NCBI RefSeq assembly: GCF_001855565.1
Contig: NZ_MKCR01000032.1
Location: 186,001 to 250,000, forward strand
Length of the DNA: 64,000 nt
Source of the DNA: Chromobacterium amazonense
GTDB taxonomy: Bacteria > Pseudomonadota > Gammaproteobacteria > Burkholderiales > Chromobacteriaceae
Direction of reading: 5' to 3'
Under the pieces are notes generated by a model. It was not told the DNA's origin and searched no databases. It saw only the letters and a program-made list of their open reading frames with translations. The translations under genes and the position numbers were made by a program. Positions 43,326 to 50,483 of this stretch are shown here, one piece after another; the stretch's first letter is position 1, and each line of letters starts with the position of its first letter.

Positions 43326-43592
43326 TCAGGCTTTGCGGACCAGCACCTTGAGCGCCGGCGTGCGGGACAGCGTCCACATGCTGACCGCCACCAGGATCAA
43401 TAGCAGCGGCAGCTTGGCGGCTTCCCAGACGATGAAAACCACGCTCGGAGTGCCGATCACCGCCGCTAAGTACATGAGCAGGCAGTAGATGCCCAGCGCA
43501 TTGGGTGCTTGTTTCCCCGGGCAAGCAACGGTCTCGTGAAAATTAACGCTTTCATTTCTTTGTTTAAGATTAAAACCTGACCTTAAACACAA
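43326..43592 (-). CDS. Small membrane protein, start uncertain
   Basis: The clear part is the last 55 residues (from NALGIYCLLMYLAAVIG to ALKVLVRKA) with two hydrophobic helices. The in-frame N-terminal part up to TTG 43592 does not look like a signal or helix. A different frame has ATG 43555 and reads MKALIFTRPLLARGNKHP before running out of step near the GGGG/CCC stretch at about 43518. This suggests that the true start is 43555 and that a one-base shift may be present. No family recognised. Confidence 0.45.
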   Translation of the reverse strand: MCLRSGFNLKQRNESVNFHETVACPGKQAPNALGIYCLLMYLAAVIGTPSVVFIVWEAAKLPLLLILVAVSMWTLSRTPALKVLVRKA

Positions 43593-43673
43593 TATTCAAT
43601 ATTCATTCAATCCATTATGATTTTAGTTGCGAATAGCATTAGCTATCGTCATTTTGTCAAAATGGATGAGTCA

Positions 43674-46343
43674 ATGAAAATCAATCAATCTCCCCGCCGG
43701 TATCGGGCCTTGGGGCTTTCCGTGATCGCAGTCGCCTTGTCCGCTTGCGTCGCTACTGATGGCGGCCAGCAGCGTTCGTCCAGCCAGCCGGCGCCGCAGG
43801 CCAATCAGCCTGCAGCGCGCTATTCCTCCCACTCCCCCGCCTTGTCGGAAAAGCCTGACTATCCGCACGGCCTGCCGCCGGCGGCTCCGGCGGAGGGCAG
43901 CGCCCAGCCGCCCGCTCGGGTTCAAGGTCCGCAAGGCCAGTCGGCGCGGGCGGCAGCCCGCGGCAAGCTGCTTGCGCCGCAGTATGCCAACTGCGATGAA
44001 GCCAAGTTCGGCCAGCTTGCCGGCCTGGACTTGGTGCGCTACGTGGCCAGCGTGGATGGCACTTGCGTGAACCGTCTGTTCCAGGCGGACGCGCTGAGCT
44101 ACCGCGCGGTATCGCCGGCTAATATGAAGCTGGCGGCGGCCGAAGCGCGAACGCGCGCGGCCAATTGGGATGGCCAAAACGCCAATGGCTTGTGGCCGCT
44201 GGCGGTGTTCCTCAAGGCCGGCTATTTCCTGCAATACAGCCATGCCCAGGAGGTCGGCGATTACGGTCCGGCGGTGGATAGGCCGGTAATGCAGGTGGTG
44301 GAGGCGATGGCGGCCAATGCCGCGCTGTGGAATGTCAAGGCGCTGGATGGCAGCGGCGATGCCGATGACTGGTATCGCGAGCGCGACGCGCGGCAGAGCG
44401 TGGCGGAAACCATGATCCTGGCCGACTCGGTGCGCAAGGCCGATTACGCGCTGCCGCTGCTGGGCCGTTTCTTCGGCCGTTACAACGCGGCAGTTAAGGA
44501 CAATTGGGCCCGTTTCGCGTTGCACCCGATGCAGACACTGCTGTTCAATATGAACTACCAGCCGGACTTTGCGCAGAAGGTTGAGCAGGGGCAGCTGGAT
44601 GGCCTGGCGGCGAGCCTGGCAGGGCTGACGCGCGCCGGGCAAGCGGCCTTTGCCGACGAGCAGATGTTCCTGAACACCCTGCGCGAAACCGGCCGTTTCA
44701 TGCAGTATCCCCGCACTGCGCCGCAGGCCGAGACGGCGGTGGCGCAGCATCTGAAGGGGGAGAAGTTCGGCGCGGCCTGGGCCGAGGCGGTGTATGCCCT
44801 GAAGAAGATGGGCAAGACGCCCTGCGAGCGCTACGGCATCTGCCAGGCCGAGCAAGAGCTGCGCGCGCATCTGTTCCCCAATCGTTGGAGCTTCGATAAC
44901 GGCAATCTGGTATTTGAAACGCCGCTGAGCCTGGCTGATGTCGAGCCGCTGTATTACGCCATGAAACAGGTGCAGACCCAGCTATTCCGCGTGGCTGGCA
45001 CGCGCAATCCGGTACCGGGCGACAGCAATGCCAAACTGCGCATGGTGATCTACGGCACCAAGACCGACTACCAACGCTTCCAGGGCCTGTTGAATGAGCT
45101 GTCCACCGATAATGGCGGCATCTACATCGAAAATGACGGTACCTTCTACACCTTCCAGCGCGAAGTGCCGAAGGAAAGCTATCTGACGCTGGAAGAGCTG
45201 GTGCGCCACGAGTATGTGCACTATCTGTCCGGACGTTTCATCCAGCCTGGCATGTGGGGCACGTCAGAGTTCTACCGCGACGATCGCCGCATGCCGTGGT
45301 ATGACGAAGGCTTTGCCGAGTTCATGGCCTGGAGCACCTCGCGCGACGGCATCAAGGTGCGCGGCCATGTGGTGGACGTGGTGGCCGGCGGCTGGCCGAA
45401 CAGCTTCCTGGAGCCGTCCCGCATCATGCGCTCCAGTTACAGCGATGGCTGGGACTTCTACAGCCATTCCGCGCTGTGGTTCTATTACCTGAATCAGCAG
45501 CAGCCCGGCAAGATCGCCGATATCTTGGCCGCGCTGCGCGCAGACGATGTCAAGCGCTTCGACGCGCTGGTGCGCGACATGGGCGGCGATGCCGCCTTGG
45601 TGTCCGGTTTCCGCAGCTATGTCGACCAGCAAGTGAAGTTGGCTCAGGCCGGGCAACTGGGCAATACCTCCACCACGGAAGGCGTGGACTGGCTCGCTGC
45701 CGATAAATGGCAAACCGGCGACGCCGCCGCCGTAGAGGCGGCGATGCGGCGCTCGCTGCCGGTGGCATGCCAAGTGTGGGCGGACGGCAAAGATAGCGCG
45801 TTGCGCCGTTTCGAGTGCACGGGGTCGCTGCCGCTGAGCGCGGTCAATACCACCCAGGCGCGGCAGGAGCTGGACCGCGTGCTGGACGGCGCCTTGCAGA
45901 GCCTGGTGAAAACCGGCGGCCTGAATAATCTGCTTGCCGCCAATTGCGCCGCCACCGACTACGACTTCAAGCGCAAGACCGCCGCCTTGCGTTGCGAAGG
46001 TCCGCTGGGTCCGGCGGGTGACGCCAAGCCGCAGCCGCCGCAACCGGGGGAGCTGGGATTGGCCAAAACCGTTTATGGCAGCCCGGTGCGCTGCCTGCGC
46101 GGCCAGCTGCAGGGCGTGGGCGGGGTAGAGCGCTATCAGATGGTGCAAGGCCCGCAATTGGGCCGCGCCCAGGTAGCGGACTGGGGCGCCTTCAACTACC
46201 GCCGAGATGCCGATCAACCCGGAGTGGGCGACAAGATGACGGTGCGCGTCAGCAAGGGCGCGCAGTCCCGCGATGTGGTGGTGGAGCTGAATGCCACGCC
46301 GCGCAATGTGCCGGAGGATCAGTGCTGGGCGCAAGCGGGCTGA
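43674..46343 (+). CDS. Collagenase, peptidase family M9 (probable lipoprotein)
   Basis: Zinc metallopeptidase of 889 residues. The start at 43674 (MKINQSPRRYRALGLSVIAVALSAC) gives a signal peptide with a possible lipobox LSAC at about 22-25; GGATGAG lies upstream. A Pro/Gln/Ser-rich linker (about 30-85) leads into the N-terminal activator domain (about 95-380). The catalytic domain has HEYVH at 512-516 and the downstream ligand region WYDEGFAEFMAW with Glu545. The C-terminal domain (about 690-889) contains cysteines but no clear PKD repeat. It likely degrades host collagen or other proteins and is preceded by a low-GC leader. Confidence 0.9.
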   Translation: MKINQSPRRYRALGLSVIAVALSACVATDGGQQRSSSQPAPQANQPAARYSSHSPALSEKPDYPHGLPPAAPAEGSAQPPARVQGPQGQSARAAARGKLLAPQYANCDEAKFGQLAGLDLVRYVASVDGTCVNRLFQADALSYRAVSPANMKLAAAEARTRAANWDGQNANGLWPLAVFLKAGYFLQYSHAQEVGDYGPAVDRPVMQVVEAMAANAALWNVKALDGSGDADDWYRERDARQSVAETMILADSVRKADYALPLLGRFFGRYNAAVKDNWARFALHPMQTLLFNMNYQPDFAQKVEQGQLDGLAASLAGLTRAGQAAFADEQMFLNTLRETGRFMQYPRTAPQAETAVAQHLKGEKFGAAWAEAVYALKKMGKTPCERYGICQAEQELRAHLFPNRWSFDNGNLVFETPLSLADVEPLYYAMKQVQTQLFRVAGTRNPVPGDSNAKLRMVIYGTKTDYQRFQGLLNELSTDNGGIYIENDGTFYTFQREVPKESYLTLEELVRHEYVHYLSGRFIQPGMWGTSEFYRDDRRMPWYDEGFAEFMAWSTSRDGIKVRGHVVDVVAGGWPNSFLEPSRIMRSSYSDGWDFYSHSALWFYYLNQQQPGKIADILAALRADDVKRFDALVRDMGGDAALVSGFRSYVDQQVKLAQAGQLGNTSTTEGVDWLAADKWQTGDAAAVEAAMRRSLPVACQVWADGKDSALRRFECTGSLPLSAVNTTQARQELDRVLDGALQSLVKTGGLNNLLAANCAATDYDFKRKTAALRCEGPLGPAGDAKPQPPQPGELGLAKTVYGSPVRCLRGQLQGVGGVERYQMVQGPQLGRAQVADWGAFNYRRDADQPGVGDKMTVRVSKGAQSRDVVVELNATPRNVPEDQCWAQAG

Positions 46344-46368
46344 CGCCGGCTCGTTCCTGAGATCAGCC

Positions 46369-46393
46369 AAAGCCGGGTTCGCCCGGCTTTTTT
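46369..46393 (+). terminator. Terminator after the collagenase gene
   Basis: AAAGCCGGG-TTCG-CCCGGCTTTTTT; a stable UUCG tetraloop hairpin with a T-run, 25 bases after the stop. Confidence 0.9.
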
Positions 46394-46467
46394 GCCGCCT
46401 GCCATAATCTTTTGTCATTCCTCGCGCGCGCATAAGCGTTATGCGGAGATAAGAACAGCAAGGAGAA

Positions 46468-46545
46468 ATGGGAATGAAATCTTGGAGCCGCCTGCGCGGG
46501 GTTGATATTGTGGTGCTGGTCTTGTGGATATATGCACTGAGCTGA
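46468..46545 (+). CDS. Possible 23-25 residue membrane peptide
   Basis: ATG 46468 or, better spaced, ATG 46474 lies behind AAGGAG (46460-46465). The frame reads MGMKSWSRLRGVDI then VVLVLWIYALS and stops at TGA 46543-46545. A basic N-terminus followed by a hydrophobic helix is the form of many bacterial small membrane proteins. The rest of the 340-base gap 46394-46735 shows only a second very short frame at 46561 and the hairpin at 46706. Confidence 0.4.
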   Translation: MGMKSWSRLRGVDIVVLVLWIYALS

Positions 46546-46705
46546 GAGGTGCAGACCGAGCATGATAGACATTTGTGCGCGCGCGCCATTGGCGTGGGCG
46601 CTATCTTGGCTTATACGCTGCAATGGCTAAGCTGCATGGTTGGCCATCTGTGGCGCGACTGGCGTCAAACGAGGCCGAAATGAAGGACGTAGGCGGTTTG
46701 GTCAG

Positions 46706-46729
46706 AGCAGCCGGGCATGCCCGGCTGCT
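46706..46729. terminator. Perfect 11-bp hairpin after the patatin-like gene
   Basis: AGCAGCCGGGC-AT-GCCCGGCTGCT, 6 bases beyond the minus-strand stop at 46736. It lacks a T-run on the minus strand (CTGACC follows), so termination would be weak or need a factor. It is not related to the REP copies near 18-19 kb. Confidence 0.45.
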
Positions 46730-46735
46730 ACTTGT

Positions 46736-47809
46736 TTACAAAGGTTGAACCGTAATGGTGGCCGGCTTCTCCAGCCACTCCAGAAACGCGTCGCCCAGGC
46801 GTTGGCTCTCCGCGGTGGCGGCGCGCCAGTGTTGGCGGCGCAACTCGTCCCGGCCCAAATAGCGGCGAAAATCCTTGCGATCCGGCAGCCTGCGGCCGGG
46901 CAGGGCAGCCAGGTATTTCCGCGATGGCGCCAGCAGCACGGTGTTGGCGTGGTTGGCCGCGCTGGGTTTGCGCCAAGGCATGGTCTTGTCGAACCAGCCC
47001 GGCACGATGCGGTCGGTGAAGTGCGGATACAGCGCGATCTCGTCGCCGTGGGCGAAGGGGAAATCGATGTGGTAATCGGTCAGCCCGCCGTCGCGGTAAA
47101 TGGCTGGCGGCGCGTCCGGCAGCTGAACGCCTTGCAGCACGCCCGGGATGGCCACGGTGCCCATCAGCGCGGCTTCCAGATTGTCTGCATGCAAGGCATG
47201 CAGGCGGGTGGGGATGGCGTCCTGCGGCTGGAAACGCAGGCTGCTGCGCGCGTCATGACAGATCACCCGGTGGAAGCTGTGACGGATCAATGGGCGGGAC
47301 AGCGCGTTCAACGCCGCCGCCATGGCCAGCCCGGCGAACAGCGCGGCCTTGTCCTCGCGATTGGCCAGTCCGTGCGATTGCACCAGCAGCAGGCTGAGCC
47401 GGTAGCGGGGATGGTTCAGGATATTCTCCATTCCACCCTCGCCCAGGATATCCCGCAGCATCTTCCGGGTTTGCGCGGTGATCTGGGCGGTGGTGACGCC
47501 TGGATGGTAGCTTTCCTCGGTGTAGCGCTGCGCCAGCCGGGCCAGCGCGGCTGCCGGGTCTGGCTGCATGGCGCAGGCAAAGCGCCAGCCGCCGATCGAC
47601 GCGCCCACCAGATCGCGCTCGCGCGGCGCCTGTTCCAGCCAGCGGAACACCGCCTGATCCAGCCCGGTCATGCCCACCGCTTTGGGGCCGCCGGCTGCGC
47701 CGGGCAGGATGGCAACTTGATCCGGCCGCAGGCCGTCTTGCAGTAATTGCCGGGCGCGGCGGCCGGCTTTGATGATGAGCGCGGGTTGGCGGATATGAAT
47801 GGCGGTCAT
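46736..47809 (-). CDS. Patatin-like phospholipase family protein
   Basis: A 357-residue protein with the Ser/Asp dyad of patatins. The nucleophile elbow is VGASIGGWRFA (GxSxG, Ser near residue 71) and the Asp motif YRDGGLTDYHIDF. The N-terminal oxyanion stretch reads ILPGAAGGPKAVG, a variant of the usual GGGxRG. There is no signal peptide or barrel, so it is probably cytosolic or delivered by contact. It starts MTAIHIRQPALIIKAG. It is divergent from the GAF gene. The substrate is unknown. Confidence 0.82.
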   Translation of the reverse strand: MTAIHIRQPALIIKAGRRARQLLQDGLRPDQVAILPGAAGGPKAVGMTGLDQAVFRWLEQAPRERDLVGASIGGWRFACAMQPDPAAALARLAQRYTEESYHPGVTTAQITAQTRKMLRDILGEGGMENILNHPRYRLSLLLVQSHGLANREDKAALFAGLAMAAALNALSRPLIRHSFHRVICHDARSSLRFQPQDAIPTRLHALHADNLEAALMGTVAIPGVLQGVQLPDAPPAIYRDGGLTDYHIDFPFAHGDEIALYPHFTDRIVPGWFDKTMPWRKPSAANHANTVLLAPSRKYLAALPGRRLPDRKDFRRYLGRDELRRQHWRAATAESQRLGDAFLEWLEKPATITVQPL

Positions 47810-47916
47810 TACGATATAAAGTGGCGAAATGGCGAAGCGTGGTCGGGTTTGTTATCCTGTTGCGTTTCGCAATTCAAGCGCGTTGCACGACGCGCCGCAG
47901 CACAGGAGCGCCCTTG

Positions 47917-48639
47917 ATGATACCCGCAAGCCAGTTGACCGACTATCTGCGCGAACAAGCCCTGAAACTCGATGTCACGGAACTGCAGATCGCGGTGATG
48001 ACGTTGCAGGCGGTGATTGCCGTCAACAAGCCGGCACCGCGCCGCGATCTGTATCGCTATCAGGTGCCCAAGCTGGGCGAGGGCGGCAGCTGCTCGCTGA
48101 TCGACGAGCTGGATGAAACGCCATACGACCTGCGCGTGATTTTGGGCGCGGAAACCGCCGACACGACCGCCGCGCTGGTCAATCTGCATGCGCTGCTGGA
48201 TTCGGTCAACAACAAGATAGGCGCCGACTGGCTGGGCATCTACCGCAAGATTGGTGCCGGCAACAACGCCGTGCTGGTCAAGCTGGCTTATCAAGGCCTG
48301 GAAAGCCGGGCGGAATTTCCGCTGACCGAGGCATTTGCCGAGCACAGCAACAACAGCCGCGTCGGCCTGACCGGCTGGGCTGTATTGGTGGACGATGTGG
48401 CGCAGTGGCGCGCCGAAGGTGGCGGCTACTACGAGTGCGACCCCAAGGTGAAGAGCGAAGTCTGCCTGCCGGTGCTGGGCAGCGACGACAATGTGCTGGG
48501 CATCATCGACGCCGAATCCTTCCAGACCGGCCACTTCACGCCGGAGCGCTTGGTATGGCTGGCCGCGTTGGCCGTGGTGCTGCCGCAGCTGCTGGTCAAG
48601 CTGCCGCCGCTTGAAAATGAGGAATCGCTCCCCAACTAA
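47917..48639 (+). CDS. GAF-domain protein
   Basis: A 240-residue cytosolic protein; the start at ATG 47917 (MIPASQLTDYLREQALKLDV) follows AGGAG. The GAF core spans about 85-225 (LHALLDSVNNKIGADWLGIYRK, VGLTGWAVLVDD, KSEVCLPVLGSDDNVLGIIDAESF). The conserved Cys in SEVCLPV and the GIIDAES end resemble free-methionine sulfoxide reductase-like GAF proteins, but other required cysteines are not clear. No output domain is present, so it may be an enzyme or a small-molecule sensor. It is upstream of ribA with its own terminator. Confidence 0.72.
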   Translation: MIPASQLTDYLREQALKLDVTELQIAVMTLQAVIAVNKPAPRRDLYRYQVPKLGEGGSCSLIDELDETPYDLRVILGAETADTTAALVNLHALLDSVNNKIGADWLGIYRKIGAGNNAVLVKLAYQGLESRAEFPLTEAFAEHSNNSRVGLTGWAVLVDDVAQWRAEGGGYYECDPKVKSEVCLPVLGSDDNVLGIIDAESFQTGHFTPERLVWLAALAVVLPQLLVKLPPLENEESLPN

Positions 48640-48648
48640 AGTCCATTC

Positions 48649-48670
48649 AGGCCGCCTAGCCGGCCTTTTT
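48649..48670 (+). terminator. Terminator between the GAF gene and ribA
   Basis: AGGCCG-CCTAGC-CGGCCT followed by TTTT, ten bases after the stop of the GAF-domain gene. Confidence 0.75.
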
Positions 48671-48699
48671 CCGTTGCGCCCCTCAGTGTTGGAGAAGTC

Positions 48700-49317
48700 A
48701 TGTCGTCGCATCCGCAGTCCGTTCCTGAGCCAGTCATCCGTTATATCGCCAGCTGCCAGCTGCCCACGCCGTGGGGCGAGTTCGCCATGCATGGCTTCGA
48801 GGAAGAAAGCGGCCAGGAGCATGTGGCGTTGACCTTGGGCGAGGTGGCCGATGGCCGGCCGGTGCTGGCGCGGCTGCATTCGGAATGCCTGACCGGCGAC
48901 GCGCTGTTCTCTCTGCGTTGCGATTGCGGCTTCCAGCTCGAAGCGGCGATGGAGGCCATCAGCAAGGCCGGGCGCGGCGCGTTGCTGTACCTGCGCCAGG
49001 AAGGCCGCGGCATCGGTCTGATCAACAAGATCCGCGCTTACAAGCTGCAGGATGGCGGCGCCGATACCGTGGAGGCCAACGAACAGCTGGGTTTCCCGGC
49101 CGACATGCGCGATTTCCGTATCACCCGCCACATGCTGGAGCATCTGGGCATAGGCAGCGTCCGGGTGATGACCAACAATCCGCGCAAACTGGCAACGCTG
49201 CAGGCGGCCGGCATCAGCGTGGTGGAGCATGTGCCCTTGCAGGTGGGGCGCAATCCGTACAACGACCGTTACCTGGACACCAAGGCCGCCAAGCTGGGGC
49301 ATATGCTGTTCAAATAA
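48700..49317 (+). CDS. ribA: GTP cyclohydrolase II
   Basis: First enzyme of riboflavin synthesis, stand-alone form of 205 residues without the RibB domain. Visible features: [35 protein letters not shown] with the zinc cysteines, [20 protein letters not shown] with the catalytic Arg/Tyr region, and [12 protein letters not shown]. Start ATG 48700. No FMN riboswitch is seen in the short upstream gap. It ends 69 bp before ssrA. Confidence 0.96.
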   Translation: MSSHPQSVPEPVIRYIASCQLPTPWGEFAMHGFEEESGQEHVALTLGEVADGRPVLARLHSECLTGDALFSLRCDCGFQLEAAMEAISKAGRGALLYLRQEGRGIGLINKIRAYKLQDGGADTVEANEQLGFPADMRDFRITRHMLEHLGIGSVRVMTNNPRKLATLQAAGISVVEHVPLQVGRNPYNDRYLDTKAAKLGHMLFK

Positions 49318-49386
49318 GGTGAGTGGGCGAGCCATGCAAAGGCTCGCCAAGCGATGATAGTTGTAATATAATAAGCATTCCTATCT

Positions 49387-49752
49387 GGGGGCGACCTGGT
49401 TTCGACGGGGGTTGCGAAGCAGATGAGGGCATACCGGGATTTCAGTCACCCCGTAAAACGCTGAATTTATATAGTCGCAAACGACGAAACTTACGCTCTG
49501 GCAGCCTAACGGCCGGCCAGACACTACAACGGTTCGCAGATGGGCCGGGGGCGTCAAAACCCTGTAGTGTCACTCTACATCTGCTAGTGCTGTGCCGGGT
49601 TACTTGGCTCAGTGCGAAACAATAGGTAACTCGCCAAAGTCCAGCCTGTCCGTCGGCGTGGCAGCGGTTAAATCCCAAAAGACACGACTAAGTATGTAGA
49701 ACTCACTGTAGAGGATTTCCGGACGCGGGTTCGATTCCCGCCGCCTCCACCA
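49387..49752 (+). ncRNA. ssrA: Transfer-messenger RNA (tmRNA)
   Basis: A 366-base one-piece tmRNA. The 5' GGGGGCGACCTGG pairs with the 3' CGCCTCC, followed by A and an encoded CCA (49750-49752). The T arm reads GGGTTCGATTCCC. The tag frame at 49477-49509 reads GCA AAC GAC GAA ACT TAC GCT CTG GCA GCC TAA, giving the peptide ANDETYALAA, a betaproteobacterial type. Its 3' end serves as the integration site of the following island, and the native terminator now appears to be at 58428. Confidence 0.97.
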
Positions 49753-49753
49753 G
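49732..49753 (+). repeat. attL: ssrA 3' end, left copy of the 22-bp direct repeat
   Basis: The 22 bases from the T-arm (CGATTCCCG) through the CCA plus G are repeated exactly at 58401-58422. Integration at the 3' end of tmRNA genes is a common habit of phage-like integrases, which leave the gene intact by restoring its end. Confidence 0.9.
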
Positions 49754-49786
49754 AATATCTAGCAAAATCAATTGCTTACGAAAAAT

Positions 49787-49813
49787 AGCCCTGCTCCTGC
49801 AGGGCTTTTTTTT
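49787..49813 (+). terminator. Terminator after ssrA supplied by the island
   Basis: AGCCCTGC-TCCT-GCAGGGCT followed by seven T. Being inside the island, it replaces the terminator that was displaced to 58428-58455. The 180 bases after it contain the short repeat TTGGTCAGC(ATTT) twice (about 49830-49850) and no gene. Confidence 0.85.
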
Positions 49814-49992
49814 GGGCTTTTGAGGGTGGTTTGGTCAGCATTTTGGTCAGCTTTTTTTGGGGGGCCTTTTCTTGTTTTCGTAGGGCTTGTTTTATACCCG
49901 TAGCTAACCTCCTGCCGTGTATCACATGTAGGTTGTAAGTGCTGGCCTACTGTTTTATCTTGAAAATGTACAATTTCAAGAAGGGCAATGTC

Positions 49993-50331
49993 ATGACACG
50001 ACTATATGGTATCGAGAATCTGGCGGATGAGCTGAACCATGCATTGAATATGATCAGGAGAGGTCGGTTAACAGTGTCGGAGGCTCAGCAGTTGACGCGT
50101 AGCATGCATGAGGTATCGATCACGGAAGATCTGTTTCCCAACGAGACCCCGATTGCCGATAAAGTGGCCGCCCAGTTGCTCATCATCCAGCAGTTGGAGA
50201 GGGAGTTCGATCTTGCTTGCGAGCGGGGAGCCTTGCCGGAAGACAAGCTTGGCGAAATCCCGTGCCTAGATGTGGCGCTGCAGCGCGCCTTGGACGAGAG
50301 CGTGGCGCCATTGCATGGGTCTTCCAGGTAA
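49993..50331 (+). CDS. Hypothetical protein at the left end of the island
   Basis: A 112-residue soluble protein, start ATG 49993 (MTRLYGIENLADELNHALNM) with AAGGG seven bases upstream. No family recognised. It is mostly helical, with LTVSEAQQLTRSMHEV in the middle and an acidic C-terminal half; no signal or membrane segment. It is the first gene of the ssrA island and 152 bp before vgrG, so it could be a small cargo or regulatory protein, but nothing in it shows that. Confidence 0.6.
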   Translation: MTRLYGIENLADELNHALNMIRRGRLTVSEAQQLTRSMHEVSITEDLFPNETPIADKVAAQLLIIQQLEREFDLACERGALPEDKLGEIPCLDVALQRALDESVAPLHGSSR

Positions 50332-50483
50332 GTTTTGCCCTGCTGTACCTGTACTTAAGTGTAGGTTTGTCAGATTTTTGACGAGACCAGCTTGTTGACG
50401 CTTACATAGCATCATAAAATTCTTATCCCCTTTTAGTTCAATGACATGCCCTCGCTATGAGGGTATTTTTATTTGGGAATCGG

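Noticed and set aside
46706-46729. Another REP copy of the RAYT family
   Set aside because: The palindrome AGCAGCCGGGC does not share the GCGGGCAAGGCC core of the copies at 18-19 kb.
48640-48699. FMN riboswitch before ribA
   Set aside because: The gap is only 60 bases and is mostly taken by a terminator hairpin; there is no room for the RFN element.
49754-49992. Remains of an integrase next to attL
   Set aside because: The region has a terminator and a short TTGGTCAGC repeat but no readable tyrosine-recombinase motif in any frame.
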